NCBI GenBank assembly: GCA_900540865.1
Contig: UQHH01000001.1
Coordinates: forward strand, 90,868-154,867
Source: an uncultured Oscillospiraceae bacterium
Lineage (GTDB): Bacteria; Bacillota; Clostridia; Oscillospirales; Acutalibacteraceae
Length of the DNA stretch: 64,000 nucleotides
Direction: 5' to 3'
Shown here: positions 26,946 to 35,900 of the stretch, one piece after another
Layout of the letters: each line of letters starts with the position of its first letter
How positions within the stretch are numbered: the stretch's first letter is position 1
Made by a program: the position numbers and the translations under genes
The notes under the pieces: model-generated
Database searches by the model: none
What the model saw: the letters and a program-made list of their open reading frames with translations, nothing else
What the model was told of the DNA's origin: nothing

Positions 26946-26974
26946 TTGACAAACCGGCCGTTGGCGCATATAAT
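26946..26974 (+). promoter_or_regulatory. Consensus sigma-A promoter of the riboswitch-controlled operon
   Basis: TTGACA and TATAAT, both perfect, are separated by 17 bases. The predicted start is about 26981, just before the first riboswitch. A promoter this strong in front of three terminators suggests control is at read-through. Confidence 0.9.
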
Positions 26975-26987
26975 AATTACAAAGAAG

Positions 26988-27078
26988 GAAATATTGGCAA
27001 ACCTGGCGAAAGCCAGCGACGCAAAGCGATGAGTCTAAGGCGTACAGCGCTATGATTGTCAGGCTGCATTATTATTTC
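26988..27078 (+). ncRNA. c-di-GMP-I (GEMM-I) riboswitch, copy 1
   Basis: The conserved core GGCAAACC (26996) is followed by a GAAA-capped stem (CCTGGC GAAA GCCAG), then GACGCAAAGC, and a second arm holding the tetraloop-receptor elements CTAAG and TATG, ending in CAGGCTGC. A G at the first core position and a C in the final CTGC agree with c-di-GMP rather than cGAMP recognition. Closing pairing GAAATA (26988) with TATTTC (27073) forms P1 imperfectly and uses bases of the terminator's 5' arm and loop. Ligand binding should therefore block the terminator, an ON switch (inference). Confidence 0.9.
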
Positions 27079-27097
27079 GTAATAATGCAGCTTTTTT
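27063..27097 (+). terminator. Expression-platform terminator of riboswitch 1
   Basis: A perfect 12-bp stem (GCTGCATTATTA / TAATAATGCAGC) with a 5-base loop is followed by six Ts. It overlaps the 3' end of the aptamer, including the conserved CTGC, so the two folds exclude each other. It also serves to stop transcripts arriving from the upstream regulator gene. Confidence 0.9.
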
Positions 27098-27133
27098 ATT
27101 GAAACAGGGCGGTTGTATGAGGCTTGCAGGCAC

Positions 27134-27226
27134 AGTAAAATATTCGGCAAACCTGGCGAAAGCCAGCGACGCAAAGCGATGAGTCTAAGGCGCACGGCGC
27201 TATGATTGTCAGGCTGCATTATTACT
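27134..27226 (+). ncRNA. c-di-GMP-I (GEMM-I) riboswitch, copy 2
   Basis: It has the same core as copy 1, starting with GGCAAACC at 27146, 150 bases after the first. The aptamer differs from copy 1 only in the loop of the receptor arm (CACGG instead of TACAG). The closing helix uses different bases, AGTAA (27134) with TTACT (27222), each pairing with its own partner. That is what independent selection on P1 would give. Confidence 0.9.
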
Positions 27227-27245
27227 TTGATAATGCGGCTTTTTT
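27213..27245 (+). terminator. Expression-platform terminator of riboswitch 2
   Basis: A 10-bp stem (GCTGCATTAT / ATAATGCGGC, one G-U pair) is followed by six Ts. The 5' arm is the 3' end of aptamer 2. Confidence 0.88.
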
Positions 27246-27287
27246 ATTTCCTGAGCATCAAGGCGTTCAACGGAAAGGTATCAAAAC

Positions 27288-27378
27288 AAAAAATAACCGG
27301 CAAACCTGGCGAAAGCCAGCGACGCAAAGCGATGAGTCTAAGGCGCATGGCGCTATGATTGTCAGGCTGCATTATTAC
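27288..27378 (+). ncRNA. c-di-GMP-I (GEMM-I) riboswitch, copy 3
   Basis: The third copy has its core GGCAAACC at 27299, 153 bases after copy 2. The receptor-arm loop is CATGG. P1 pairs AATAA (27292) with TTATT (27372), again distinct from the other copies. It is the last gate before the first structural gene, whose ATG is 60 bases after the aptamer end. Confidence 0.9.
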
Positions 27379-27402
27379 TTTGATAATGCGGCTTTTCTTT
27401 TT
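27366..27402 (+). terminator. Expression-platform terminator of riboswitch 3
   Basis: Its stem is the same as terminator 2, but the T-tract is broken by a C (TTTTCTTTTT), so it may be leakier than the first two. The stop is 36 bases before the first coding start. Confidence 0.8.
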
Positions 27403-27437
27403 CCTGAGAAGTATATTTTTGAAAGCGGGTAGTTAAT

Positions 27438-29048
27438 ATGAAAAAATGCAAGGGCATCAAAACGGTCACGGCGGTTTTCCTATCTATTATTATCGCGGCG
27501 GGATGCGCGCTCGTATCAGCATCGGCGGCCTCCGGCGAATATGCGCTGATTGCCTCCTCCGACACAAAAATAAGCGGCTCCGCGCAGGTCCGCGGCAACG
27601 CGCTGATTACAGGCGGCGAGCTTCAGGGCGGCTACAATGAATGGAGCACGGGTACGATATTCACCGCGCCCGGCGTCACTGTAAAAAAACTGTCCGACCC
27701 GAATAAAAACATCGTCAAGGAATATACGGGCGCTGTTCCCTCCTATCGGTTTGAAAGCTATAACAAAGCACCCGAAACAACATATTTTCTCGAAAAGAGC
27801 ACACAGTTCAAGGACGGCACGAAGGATTTGACCGTCGGCAGCGGCGAATTTGAAAACGGCTACGTGCTTAAGACGGACGCTTATATCCGCAACTTAACAG
27901 TCCCCTATGAATCGACGCTCACCATCGACGCGCTCAGCGGCGTTTCCGTCATCCGTGTCGGTAAGCTCACAAACAACGGTAATATCAATATCAACGGCGG
28001 TAAGGTTATTATTTATGTCGACGAAATCGGTTCTGTCAACAACGGTACGTTTAACGACGGCAACGGCAAGACCGCCAACGGCGGAAATCCCGACTACCTG
28101 ACCATGTTCATCAACGATTACAGCAAGAACATCGATATGAATTTCGCAAAGATTTTCGGCAACATCGTCGTCCCCTATTCTAGCTTTCATATGAACAGTA
28201 CGGTAATGACCGGTAATGTCTATGCCGGCCAGGATGTAAAGTTCGACGGCGACAACAAAATTACAGGCCTCGTATACGCGCCCGAATCCGAAACCAAGAT
28301 TGCAGGCAGCTCTTATATTAAGGGACAGCTTATTACAAATACGCTCGACCTGAGCGGTACGGGCTATATAGAGTTCGGCGGCTTCCAGGAGCTTCCCTCG
28401 GACATCATCGACGGCGTAGGCGACAAGAACAACGACCAAGTAACAGGCGACGGCGCTTCTCAGCCTGAGGAACCCACCCAGCCCGCGCCGGAAGAGCCGA
28501 CGCAGTCCGGCGGCTCCGATAATAACAGCGGTTCTGAACAGCCGACCGGCCCTTCGACAGGCGGAAGTACGGACACACAGCCCGGCGACGGCGAGGTTAC
28601 GATTACCGCGGTGGTCGCCCGCAGGATGTCCATCAGGCTCGAGGACGGACGCATTCTCAAGAGCGGCGACAAGTTCAACATGCCGAAATACGGCACCATC
28701 CGTTTCCAGGTCTGCACGAACAATTGGGATACCAATACGTACACGGACGACGGCCAGGGACTCGCGGGCCCCGTCGTATATGAATTCACACATAAGAAAA
28801 ACAAAGAGCTTTACCTGCGAGTCGACAACGACCGTTACTTCATGCCGGTACGCTTCCATTTTGAAAAGGGCGACTACAGCAAGCTGACGGGCGTTGACCA
28901 GGTACTCTCTACTCCGCTTGAGAGCCTTTCCATCAACTTCCCGCTGGGCGCGACGGTCAACGTCAAGGCCTATGTAAAAAGCCAGGTCGTCGATTCCCAG
29001 AACATCTTTGTCGATTCCAATCTCGAATGGTACAACTGGCCGTACTAA
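27438..29048 (+). CDS. Secreted beta-solenoid protein with Pro/Gly-rich linker, first gene of the c-di-GMP operon
   Basis: Exported protein of 536 residues. A signal peptide (about 1-31, ending SASA) is followed by a roughly 300-residue region of short repeats such as KISGSAQVRGNALITGG, GNVYAGQDVKFDGDNKITG and LVYAPESETKIAGSSYIKG. These resemble the stacked beta-helix modules found in some pilus-related and polymer-forming proteins (by-eye similarity, not a firm family call). A linker rich in Pro, Gln, Thr, Gly and Ser (about 345-390) leads to a C-terminal domain of about 140 residues. There is no LPXTG, lipobox or membrane anchor. The ribosome site is weak (AAGCGGG). Being first after the riboswitches and before an attenuator hairpin suggests it is made in excess, as a matrix protein would be (inference). 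Confidence 0.82.
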   Translation: MKKCKGIKTVTAVFLSIIIAAGCALVSASAASGEYALIASSDTKISGSAQVRGNALITGGELQGGYNEWSTGTIFTAPGVTVKKLSDPNKNIVKEYTGAVPSYRFESYNKAPETTYFLEKSTQFKDGTKDLTVGSGEFENGYVLKTDAYIRNLTVPYESTLTIDALSGVSVIRVGKLTNNGNININGGKVIIYVDEIGSVNNGTFNDGNGKTANGGNPDYLTMFINDYSKNIDMNFAKIFGNIVVPYSSFHMNSTVMTGNVYAGQDVKFDGDNKITGLVYAPESETKIAGSSYIKGQLITNTLDLSGTGYIEFGGFQELPSDIIDGVGDKNNDQVTGDGASQPEEPTQPAPEEPTQSGGSDNNSGSEQPTGPSTGGSTDTQPGDGEVTITAVVARRMSIRLEDGRILKSGDKFNMPKYGTIRFQVCTNNWDTNTYTDDGQGLAGPVVYEFTHKKNKELYLRVDNDRYFMPVRFHFEKGDYSKLTGVDQVLSTPLESLSINFPLGATVNVKAYVKSQVVDSQNIFVDSNLEWYNWPY

Positions 29049-29092
29049 AATAGTAGACTGCGTACCCAGAATATATTATAATTAAATAAAAC

Positions 29093-29148
29093 CGGCTGAT
29101 TAAAGAAGCCTCAACTGTTGAGTCCCTCTTTAGTCAGCCGTTATTTTT
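29093..29148 (+). terminator. Attenuator-like hairpin between genes 1 and 2 of the operon
   Basis: A long stem (CGGCTGAYTAAAGA type, with wobble pairs) encloses an inner CTCAA/TTGAG pairing and is followed by TTATTTTTG. It lies 44 bases after the first gene and 40 bases before the second. It probably lowers expression of all downstream genes relative to the first. Confidence 0.7.
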
Positions 29149-29187
29149 GAAAATTCTAGGAAAATTAGCAGGAAAGGCTGTAAAACA

Positions 29188-29892
29188 ATGAAAAAAACCG
29201 CTAATAAAAAGCTTCCGGTAATACTCGCGCTCAGCGCGGCCGCCGTCGTAATCGCCGCCGTCTGTATTGTAGGCGTGCTCATGTCACAGAAGGATTATGA
29301 TACCGTCAAGGATAACGAAAGCAGCAAGGCCGCGTCTTCACAAAAAGCGCCGCAGAGCTCCGCCTCCTCCGGCAGCGCATACGCCGCAATCAAGGTGACA
29401 AACGGCTTCAACGACGAAAGCTTCGACGCGGTTTTCTATACAAAGCGGCTTTACGAGCTGAAATACCAGTTCGGAATCGATAAATTCGATTCGGTTTCCG
29501 ACCTGTCCGTGAGCGCGGTCGTCCAGTTTGCGTTCTGCCATATATATTACGACAGCCTGACCGATATGCCCGACGAAAAGAACATGCTGTTCCGGCAGGT
29601 GCTCCCTGAATCGATTTCTGAGAAAATCACAGACCTTTTTGGCAAAAATAATGTTGACGTTTCTAAAAGCGACCTTTACAATAAAGATAACGGCCTTGTA
29701 GAAATGTGGCAGCCGAAGCTCGGCGCGACGGTTTACGCCAACGCCTCCTGTGAAAAAACGGGCGACGGGCAGTACACTCTGACCGCCACGTTTTTTAAGG
29801 AAGAGGACAAAACGCAGAAGGACAGTACTGTCACAGGCGTTTTTGAAAAACAGGGCGACGGATATATTATAAAAAGCATGAAATCGCAGTAA
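29188..29892 (+). CDS. Membrane-anchored extracytoplasmic protein, function unknown
   Basis: Protein of 234 residues with a basic start (MKKTANKK), one hydrophobic helix (about 10-30) acting as anchor or uncleaved signal, and a Ser/Ala-rich spacer (about 42-65). The outer domain of about 165 residues has no family I recognise. It contains a predicted helical part (FYTKRLYELKYQFGIDKFD) and ends with alternating strands (YTLTATFFKEED, GVFEKQGDGYIIKSM), resembling a small lipocalin- or NTF2-like fold only loosely. It stands alone in the operon without overlaps, between the attenuator hairpin and the coiled-coil gene. Confidence 0.75.
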   Translation: MKKTANKKLPVILALSAAAVVIAAVCIVGVLMSQKDYDTVKDNESSKAASSQKAPQSSASSGSAYAAIKVTNGFNDESFDAVFYTKRLYELKYQFGIDKFDSVSDLSVSAVVQFAFCHIYYDSLTDMPDEKNMLFRQVLPESISEKITDLFGKNNVDVSKSDLYNKDNGLVEMWQPKLGATVYANASCEKTGDGQYTLTATFFKEEDKTQKDSTVTGVFEKQGDGYIIKSMKSQ

Positions 29893-29941
29893 GCGTTTTC
29901 ATGTGTAAGCGATTTCTCTTTGACGGAAGGTGAACCCGCGC

Positions 29942-30607
29942 ATGCATACGGCTGAAAATCCGAGCGAAACGATAACAGAGCAGGCTGCCGCGCCTCAGAC
30001 GGAAGCTTTAGAACAGCCCGTTCCACCTCCCCCTGCGGAGAATACAACGGGAGAAGGCGCCGGCGGAGCCAACGGCACGCAGGCCCTTTCACAGCACAGC
30101 GAACAGCTTCAGGCGCTGCAGGCGGAAAACGAGGCGCTGCGCAAAGAAAACCAGGAGCTTTCAAAACGCTGTGAAAGCTTTCAGACAGAAGCCGCCGGAA
30201 AAACGGACGACACGGTAAATCAGCTCAACGAGCTGAAAACCGTGCTTACAGACAGGGTTTACCTGCTTGTTTGCGCTTATGAGGAAACCATAGAAAAAAT
30301 AGACCGGCTTTTAGAATCCCTCTCCCCGTCCCCGGAGAAGGCCGGAATGGGCGAACCAAAAAATGAAGAGGCGCCGGGGCTTGTGGACAGCGACGCCTCC
30401 GCTGCGCAGCACACGCAGCTTCACGCAGGGGAACTCCCTGTTTCCAAAGCAGCGGACGCGCTTACCGAGGAAAAGAAGGTTTCTATTATAGAGACGCTTA
30501 AAAACAACTCAAAGCCCGCCGAGCCGGTAAAACCGGCCTTTGGCGTAACGCATAAGGAGCGCGCGAACGCCAAAAACCTGCTGAAAAAATATTCCAAGAT
30601 TAAATAA
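29942..30607 (+). CDS. Cytosolic coiled-coil protein, function unknown
   Basis: Protein of 221 residues. ATG at 29942 is preferred to the in-frame GTG at 29930, because GGAAGGTG abuts the GTG and lies 9 bases from the ATG. The N-terminal 50 residues are Pro/Glu/Ala/Gln-rich and probably disordered. A coiled coil is clear at about 50-110 (LQALQAENEALRKENQELSK). An acidic, Glu/Ala-rich stretch follows, and the last 30 residues are basic (KERANAKNLLKKYSKIK). There is no signal peptide or membrane helix. A scaffold role for the inner side of the polysaccharide machine is possible but unproven. Confidence 0.72.
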   Translation: MHTAENPSETITEQAAAPQTEALEQPVPPPPAENTTGEGAGGANGTQALSQHSEQLQALQAENEALRKENQELSKRCESFQTEAAGKTDDTVNQLNELKTVLTDRVYLLVCAYEETIEKIDRLLESLSPSPEKAGMGEPKNEEAPGLVDSDASAAQHTQLHAGELPVSKAADALTEEKKVSIIETLKNNSKPAEPVKPAFGVTHKERANAKNLLKKYSKIK

Positions 30608-30618
30608 AAAGAGCATTA

Positions 30619-30640
30619 CGCCGGGGCCGACCCCCCGGCG
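30619..30640 (+). other. GC-rich intergenic hairpin inside the operon
   Basis: An 8-bp stem (CGCCGGGG / CCCCGGCG) with a 6-base loop lies between the coiled-coil gene and the 7TM HD-GYP gene. With only a short TTTT after it, it is more likely an mRNA-processing or stability element than a full terminator. Confidence 0.5.
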
Positions 30641-30666
30641 ATTTTACATAAGATGGAGCCATTAGA

Positions 30667-32937
30667 ATGAAAGTCAAGTTTACCAATTTGAAAATTCTCC
30701 AAAGCACCGGGCTTTCTCTGCTCGTATTTCTTTTGCTGCTTGGCGCGGTCCTTCCGCTGTGTGTAATCGAGCCGCAGCTGAAGCCCATGGCAGAGGGGGA
30801 TATTTCCATTACGGACTGGCGTTTTGTCTGGGGCGGCGACAGCGCCTCTATCGAAGGGAAGATAGAGGAATGGAATATCGCCAACGTAAACAAGCCTGTA
30901 ACGAAGCAGCTTGGTTCGCAGTTTGTTCGCATGCGTACCACCCTGCCCGTACATGCGCAGGAAAAGGCACTGCAGGTTGTAACCGCCGGAAACCCGGTCA
31001 AGGTACTGCTCGACGGCAAGGAAATATATAACAACGGCTACGACGCACAGGTGTATACCGGAAACCGGACGAACGTTGTTACCATAAGCGCAACCGACAA
31101 GGAGCAGCAGCTCGAGCTTTTCCTGCAGGTTCCGCTTTCCTTCGACCTGGACGTAAGGCTGATTTCTCCCGCAAGCGCCGTCAATGTGTTTTCCCTGCTG
31201 AGCGTTATCGGAATTTCGCTGGGTATCGGCGTTATACTGACCGCGATTCTAATTATTATTTTGATGGGCCTGTTCTCCGTGAAAGGCTATCAATTGAACG
31301 CCGCGGTATGGGTCGGCGGTATGCTGCTGCTTACAGGGCTTGGGCTTATTCTTTCACAGGCCGGTTTTTTTGCTTCCGGCTTTTCCAGTCCATGGCTTTA
31401 TAAAATCGAGGCGCTTTCCATCCTTGCTTCAAGCGCGGGTATGTCGTTTATCAGTATCCATATTGTAAACGGCTGGCGCAGGAATGAGCAAATCGTCGTA
31501 TGGGCGCAGATGATTTACGCCGTGCTTTACATGATTCTGCCGGATATGATTGGCGTATGGCTTTTGCTGCTCGCGCCGTTTATCCTGCTCGCAAGCGTTG
31601 TGCTCGTTACGCTGCGCATGACCGATTTTATACAGGGTAACCAGCGTTACAGCGCGCTGATTACCTTTGCATACCTCAGCGGCTCCTTCTGTATCCTGTT
31701 TGATTTCCTCAACCAGCTCATTGGCTGGATGCCTCCCGTGCACGAGCTTTCCTTCGCCGGAACATTCATATTCTGCTATATCGCGTTTTTTGTCCTCGTC
31801 AAGCAGTCAATCCGTGTGCATATTCGCCTGCGTGAGCGTGAAAAGCAGATTGAGCTCGATTCCAAATGGGTACAGCGCACCATATCGAGCTGCGCCGTCG
31901 TATTTACCCAGCAGGACGATATTGGCTTCTGCCGCGAAACGGCAAACGCCGTGAAGGACCTCATCCTCTTTGACCGGCTGTGCCGTGAGGAAAACGCCGG
32001 ATTGGGTGAAGGAAATTTAAATATCTGCATTGCGCTGATGGAAAGCGGTGCTTTCCATGAAATATATACGGAAAACCAAACGGAAGCATGCCGCTATGAA
32101 AAAATACTGGAGCATTCCCGCGATAAGGACGGGGAATCCCTCCTGTTCGGCGCGCGCTGCGTCGATATGCTCCTGCGCTACCAGGACGAGGTCTTCTGTA
32201 TTATCCATGTGGAGGGCGTGACGGGCGGTATTTCGTCCAACCTGCAAAACATCATGCATATCGCATACACGAACTTTGAGTCCGCGCTAAACAGCATGAA
32301 GCTGCACAAGGGCATGAACGACACGCAAATCAACGTATTTTTAAATCTTGCGGAGCTTGCGGAATACCGTTCGCATAATACGGGCGAGCACCTGAAAATC
32401 GTGTCCGAGTTTGTGAACGTACTGTGCGAAGAGCTCGGCATTGAGGAAAAGGAGCGCGAGATTATTTCAATCGCTTCCATGATGCACGACATCGGCAAGC
32501 TTGCTATACCGGAGGCAATCATCGACAAGGAAGGCAAGCTTACGGACGAGGAGTTCGAGCAAATTAAAAAACACATTTATTACGGTTATAATATCCTGTC
32601 GAAATCGTCGGGCGAATTCATGGAAGCCGCCGCGATTATCGCGAAGGAGCACCATGAGCGGTTTGACGGTACGGGTTATATGGGAATCAAGGGAAAGAAC
32701 ATCCATCTGTACGCGCGCATCGTTATGGTGGCCGATGTGTTCGACGCGCTTTTGAGCGAGCGCTCCTACAAAAAGGCGTGGCCTGAGGAGGAAGCGGCCG
32801 CGCATATAGGCGAGCAGTCCGGCAGGCATTTCGACCCTGAAATTATAGAGGCGTTCTACCGCTGTAAGGACAGGATGCTCGACATCAAGCATAAATACGA
32901 CGGGCCCGCGCCACTGCCCGAGGATACGAAAGGCTGA
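30667..32937 (+). CDS. Seven-helix membrane HD-GYP protein, likely c-di-GMP phosphodiesterase
   Basis: Membrane protein of 756 residues. After an N-terminal helix, an outside beta-rich domain (about 35-165) resembles the ligand domain of 7TM-DISM receptors (7TMR-DISMED2-like). Seven helices follow at about 175-380, then a linker with a GAF-like region and an HD-GYP domain (about 550-745). The domain keeps MMHDIGKLAIPE near 605 and HHERFDGTGY near 661. The next residue is Met rather than Pro (GYM), and the loop continues as IKG, a small deviation from the usual motif. The metal and acid residues visible are kept, so activity is plausible. Its place inside a c-di-GMP-switched operon suggests it lowers the messenger after the operon is turned on, a negative feedback (inference). 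Confidence 0.87.
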   Translation: MKVKFTNLKILQSTGLSLLVFLLLLGAVLPLCVIEPQLKPMAEGDISITDWRFVWGGDSASIEGKIEEWNIANVNKPVTKQLGSQFVRMRTTLPVHAQEKALQVVTAGNPVKVLLDGKEIYNNGYDAQVYTGNRTNVVTISATDKEQQLELFLQVPLSFDLDVRLISPASAVNVFSLLSVIGISLGIGVILTAILIIILMGLFSVKGYQLNAAVWVGGMLLLTGLGLILSQAGFFASGFSSPWLYKIEALSILASSAGMSFISIHIVNGWRRNEQIVVWAQMIYAVLYMILPDMIGVWLLLLAPFILLASVVLVTLRMTDFIQGNQRYSALITFAYLSGSFCILFDFLNQLIGWMPPVHELSFAGTFIFCYIAFFVLVKQSIRVHIRLREREKQIELDSKWVQRTISSCAVVFTQQDDIGFCRETANAVKDLILFDRLCREENAGLGEGNLNICIALMESGAFHEIYTENQTEACRYEKILEHSRDKDGESLLFGARCVDMLLRYQDEVFCIIHVEGVTGGISSNLQNIMHIAYTNFESALNSMKLHKGMNDTQINVFLNLAELAEYRSHNTGEHLKIVSEFVNVLCEELGIEEKEREIISIASMMHDIGKLAIPEAIIDKEGKLTDEEFEQIKKHIYYGYNILSKSSGEFMEAAAIIAKEHHERFDGTGYMGIKGKNIHLYARIVMVADVFDALLSERSYKKAWPEEEAAAHIGEQSGRHFDPEIIEAFYRCKDRMLDIKHKYDGPAPLPEDTKG

Positions 32938-32945
32938 CTGAGACG

Positions 32946-35900
32946 ATGAAAAAGAAAGCAAAACGGTTTTTAAAGCCGTATTTTATCATACCGGCGGCAA
33001 TATTGCTGCTCGCCATAATCATATTCGGCGGCTGGTTTTTAATCCCCTCTGCCCCGCTGGATATCGTCGTGCTCGACAAAACGGTTCCCGCCGGCGCAAG
33101 CGGTGCTGCGGACGACCCGATTTTGAGTTTTAGAAAGCATTACGGACTGTTTTGGCTGCTCGACACGCTCAAATACAAAAATCCGCAGACCGATAAGTCC
33201 TATGACTACGAAACGGATTATTACGGTTCTGTGCTCAGCGGCGACTTACAGCCAGAGGAAAAAAGCATGGCAGGCCTTGGGCGCACGCCCGACATGGTTT
33301 ACCTTGCGGACGCGTACGGCGTGGAGACAAAAAACGCAAAGGGCGGCAACAAGGGGCTTTCCTACGACGACATTTCCGCCGCCGCGGTCGCGCATGAAAA
33401 CGGCGCGACGCTGATTGCGGAAACCGATATACTCGCAAGCGCGACGGAGGATTCCGTCAAGGGCGAGCTGCAAAGCACCTTTGGATTCAAATACACCGGT
33501 TGGACCGGACGCTACATCACCGATATGGCGGACCTTTCAGACGTTCCCACGTGGGCGCAGTCGCTCCACGAAAGCCAGTTCGGCCGCCCCTGGGATTATA
33601 AGGGCGCGGGGATGCTGCTCGTTTCGGAAAAGGAAGAAATCATCGTGCTCGAGCAAAAGGATTTTGAGGGCGACATGCTTTCCATCAGCATCGCTCCCGG
33701 TTACGAAAAGGAATTCGGCAAGCACGCGGTCAATTATTATAACTGGTTTGAAATCGTCACGCCGGAGTACGGCACGGAAACTATCGCTAGCTATAAAATG
33801 AACCTAAACGACAGCGGCAAAGAAAAATTCAGCAAAATTTCCAATGATACGGAATTCCCCGCGGTTGTACGCACAAAAAACGCGAAGGCGCCCGCCTACT
33901 ATTTTGCCGGTGATTTTAACGACTATGTTTCGTTTGAGCGTTATTCGCATTTCCTGTTTTCACTGAACCTGTACCAGATGTTCAGCTATGAGCGCGCGGG
34001 CGATATTACGAATTTTTACTGGAATTTTTATACGCCCCTGATGGATACAATTTTAAAGCAGACGAAGGAAAATAAAGACAACGTCGTCCAGCCCGCCCCG
34101 AACAACAAGGCGAGCTTCCGCATCGAAGGCAGCGGCTTCCAGCTGAAAAAGGGCGACGAGTGGCAGGCGTTCGATATTAAGGGCTTTAACGTAAACGGCG
34201 TAATGCCCGGAGACGCCCTTGGGGACGACACGCGGGATATTTCCGTTTACAAGGATTATTTAAAGCAAATCTCCGAGATGGGCGGCAACACCGTGCGCGC
34301 CTACGACCTGATGCCGCCGGAATTCTACCGCGCGCTGTGCGAGCACAACCAGGAAAACCCGGAGCAGCCTGTTTACTTTTTACAGACCATCCCCCTTCCC
34401 GATACGGTAACGGGCGACCAGGCCGTTTATGACGAGCCGAAAAAGGAAATTAAAAAATATATCGAGTATGTCGTCAACAGCGTACACGGCAAAAACAGTG
34501 AAACCAACGGACAGGAGAAGCGTACCTATTCAATCGACGCGACCGCTTACCTGATTGGCTACATCGCGCAGCTTGACGACTCTGTGGAAACCATAAAGGC
34601 AATCAACGAGGAAAACAACGGCTCGTCCGACTATCAGGGCGATTATATTTCCATCTACGGCGGCACCGCCGCGCAGGCACTCATGGCGGAGCTGTGCGAT
34701 ACGATTTACGCTTACCAGCAAAAAACGTTTGAATACATTACGCCTGTGGGCGCCGCGGGCAATCCGCGCCTAATCGGCGGCTCCGACTGGGTGCTCGATT
34801 ATGAAAGCGTAAGCTTCGATTTAAACGCGCTGGAGGCGTCGGACAAAACAGGCGGCTCGTTCTTTGTTTCCTACCCGCTTACCCCGTACGACGACCTGCT
34901 GCTGAACCATACGAAGGATTTATTCGGCGATTATACCGACGCGTCGGGCAGCTATGCCTACGGCGGCTATGTCCGCGAGGTAAAAAAGCTCCACTCGGAC
35001 TATCCTGTGCTGGCGGACAATATCGTGCTGTCCACCAACACCAACGCCTTTGAAAAGGAAACTACCATCAACGGCCTGACGGAAACACAGCAGGGCAACG
35101 GCCTTGTCCGTATGCTTCAGGCAGTGGAAACAGAAGGATATTTAGGCGGCCTGATTGGGGACTTTGCCGACTGCTGGAGCAAGGCGTCCGCTGAGCAGTC
35201 GAGGTTCATCCTGCCGGAAAAGGACAATCCCCTCTGGCACGACATGCTCGACTATATGCAGAATACCGGCGTTGTTTCAATTGAACCGAAGAACTCCGGG
35301 GAAATCGGCATGAGCGTCAAGGACACGGGGCGTATGCAGGAAATGCAGGTTTCCATTGACCCTGCTTACCTTTATGTAACGGCGGTCTTTGACAGCGAAA
35401 TCAATTACGACCAGGAGCAGCTGATTATCGGGCTGGACACCTACCAAAGAAACAACGGCGAATACCTTTATGACTCCGATTATTTTGCGACGAGCCTTTC
35501 CGGTATGGAGTATACCGTTAAGTTCGAAAGCAAAAACACGGCGGCGCTCCACGTTATACCGAGCTACAACCGCAACAACGGCAAATACAGCTCCAAGGAA
35601 ACATATAAAGGTAAATACGATTACGTCTGCCAGCTCGTTTACGGGCCGTTCGACGACAGCGCGAACCACTTCTACCAGACGGGCTCCACCATCCATCTGC
35701 GCATTCCTTTGAGCCTGCTCAATATCACCGACCCGTCCAAGATGCTCGTGCTGAATGACACCAGAAGCCAGAAGGACATCGACAAGGACGCGTTCGGATT
35801 GCAGACGATGAGCACCGACGGCATCATCTTCTCCGTACTGATTGCCGATAAGGGCAGCAAGGACACGGCGTATATTTTCCCGGAAAGCAAAAAATCCGGC

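Noticed and set aside
26990..27400. Three regularly spaced repeats that could suggest a CRISPR array or mobile-element ends
   Set aside because: Repeats are about 75 bases with full aptamer motifs, about 150 bases apart, each followed by a terminator; no cas genes or transposase are nearby.
26977..27432. Open frames on both strands with internally repeated peptide sequence
   Set aside because: They lie inside the three riboswitch copies; the peptide repeats only reflect the repeated RNA elements, and no ribosome sites fit.
27894..28859. Long minus-strand open frame opposite the first operon gene
   Set aside because: Antisense shadow of the secreted protein gene, whose signal peptide, repeats and operon position support the plus strand.
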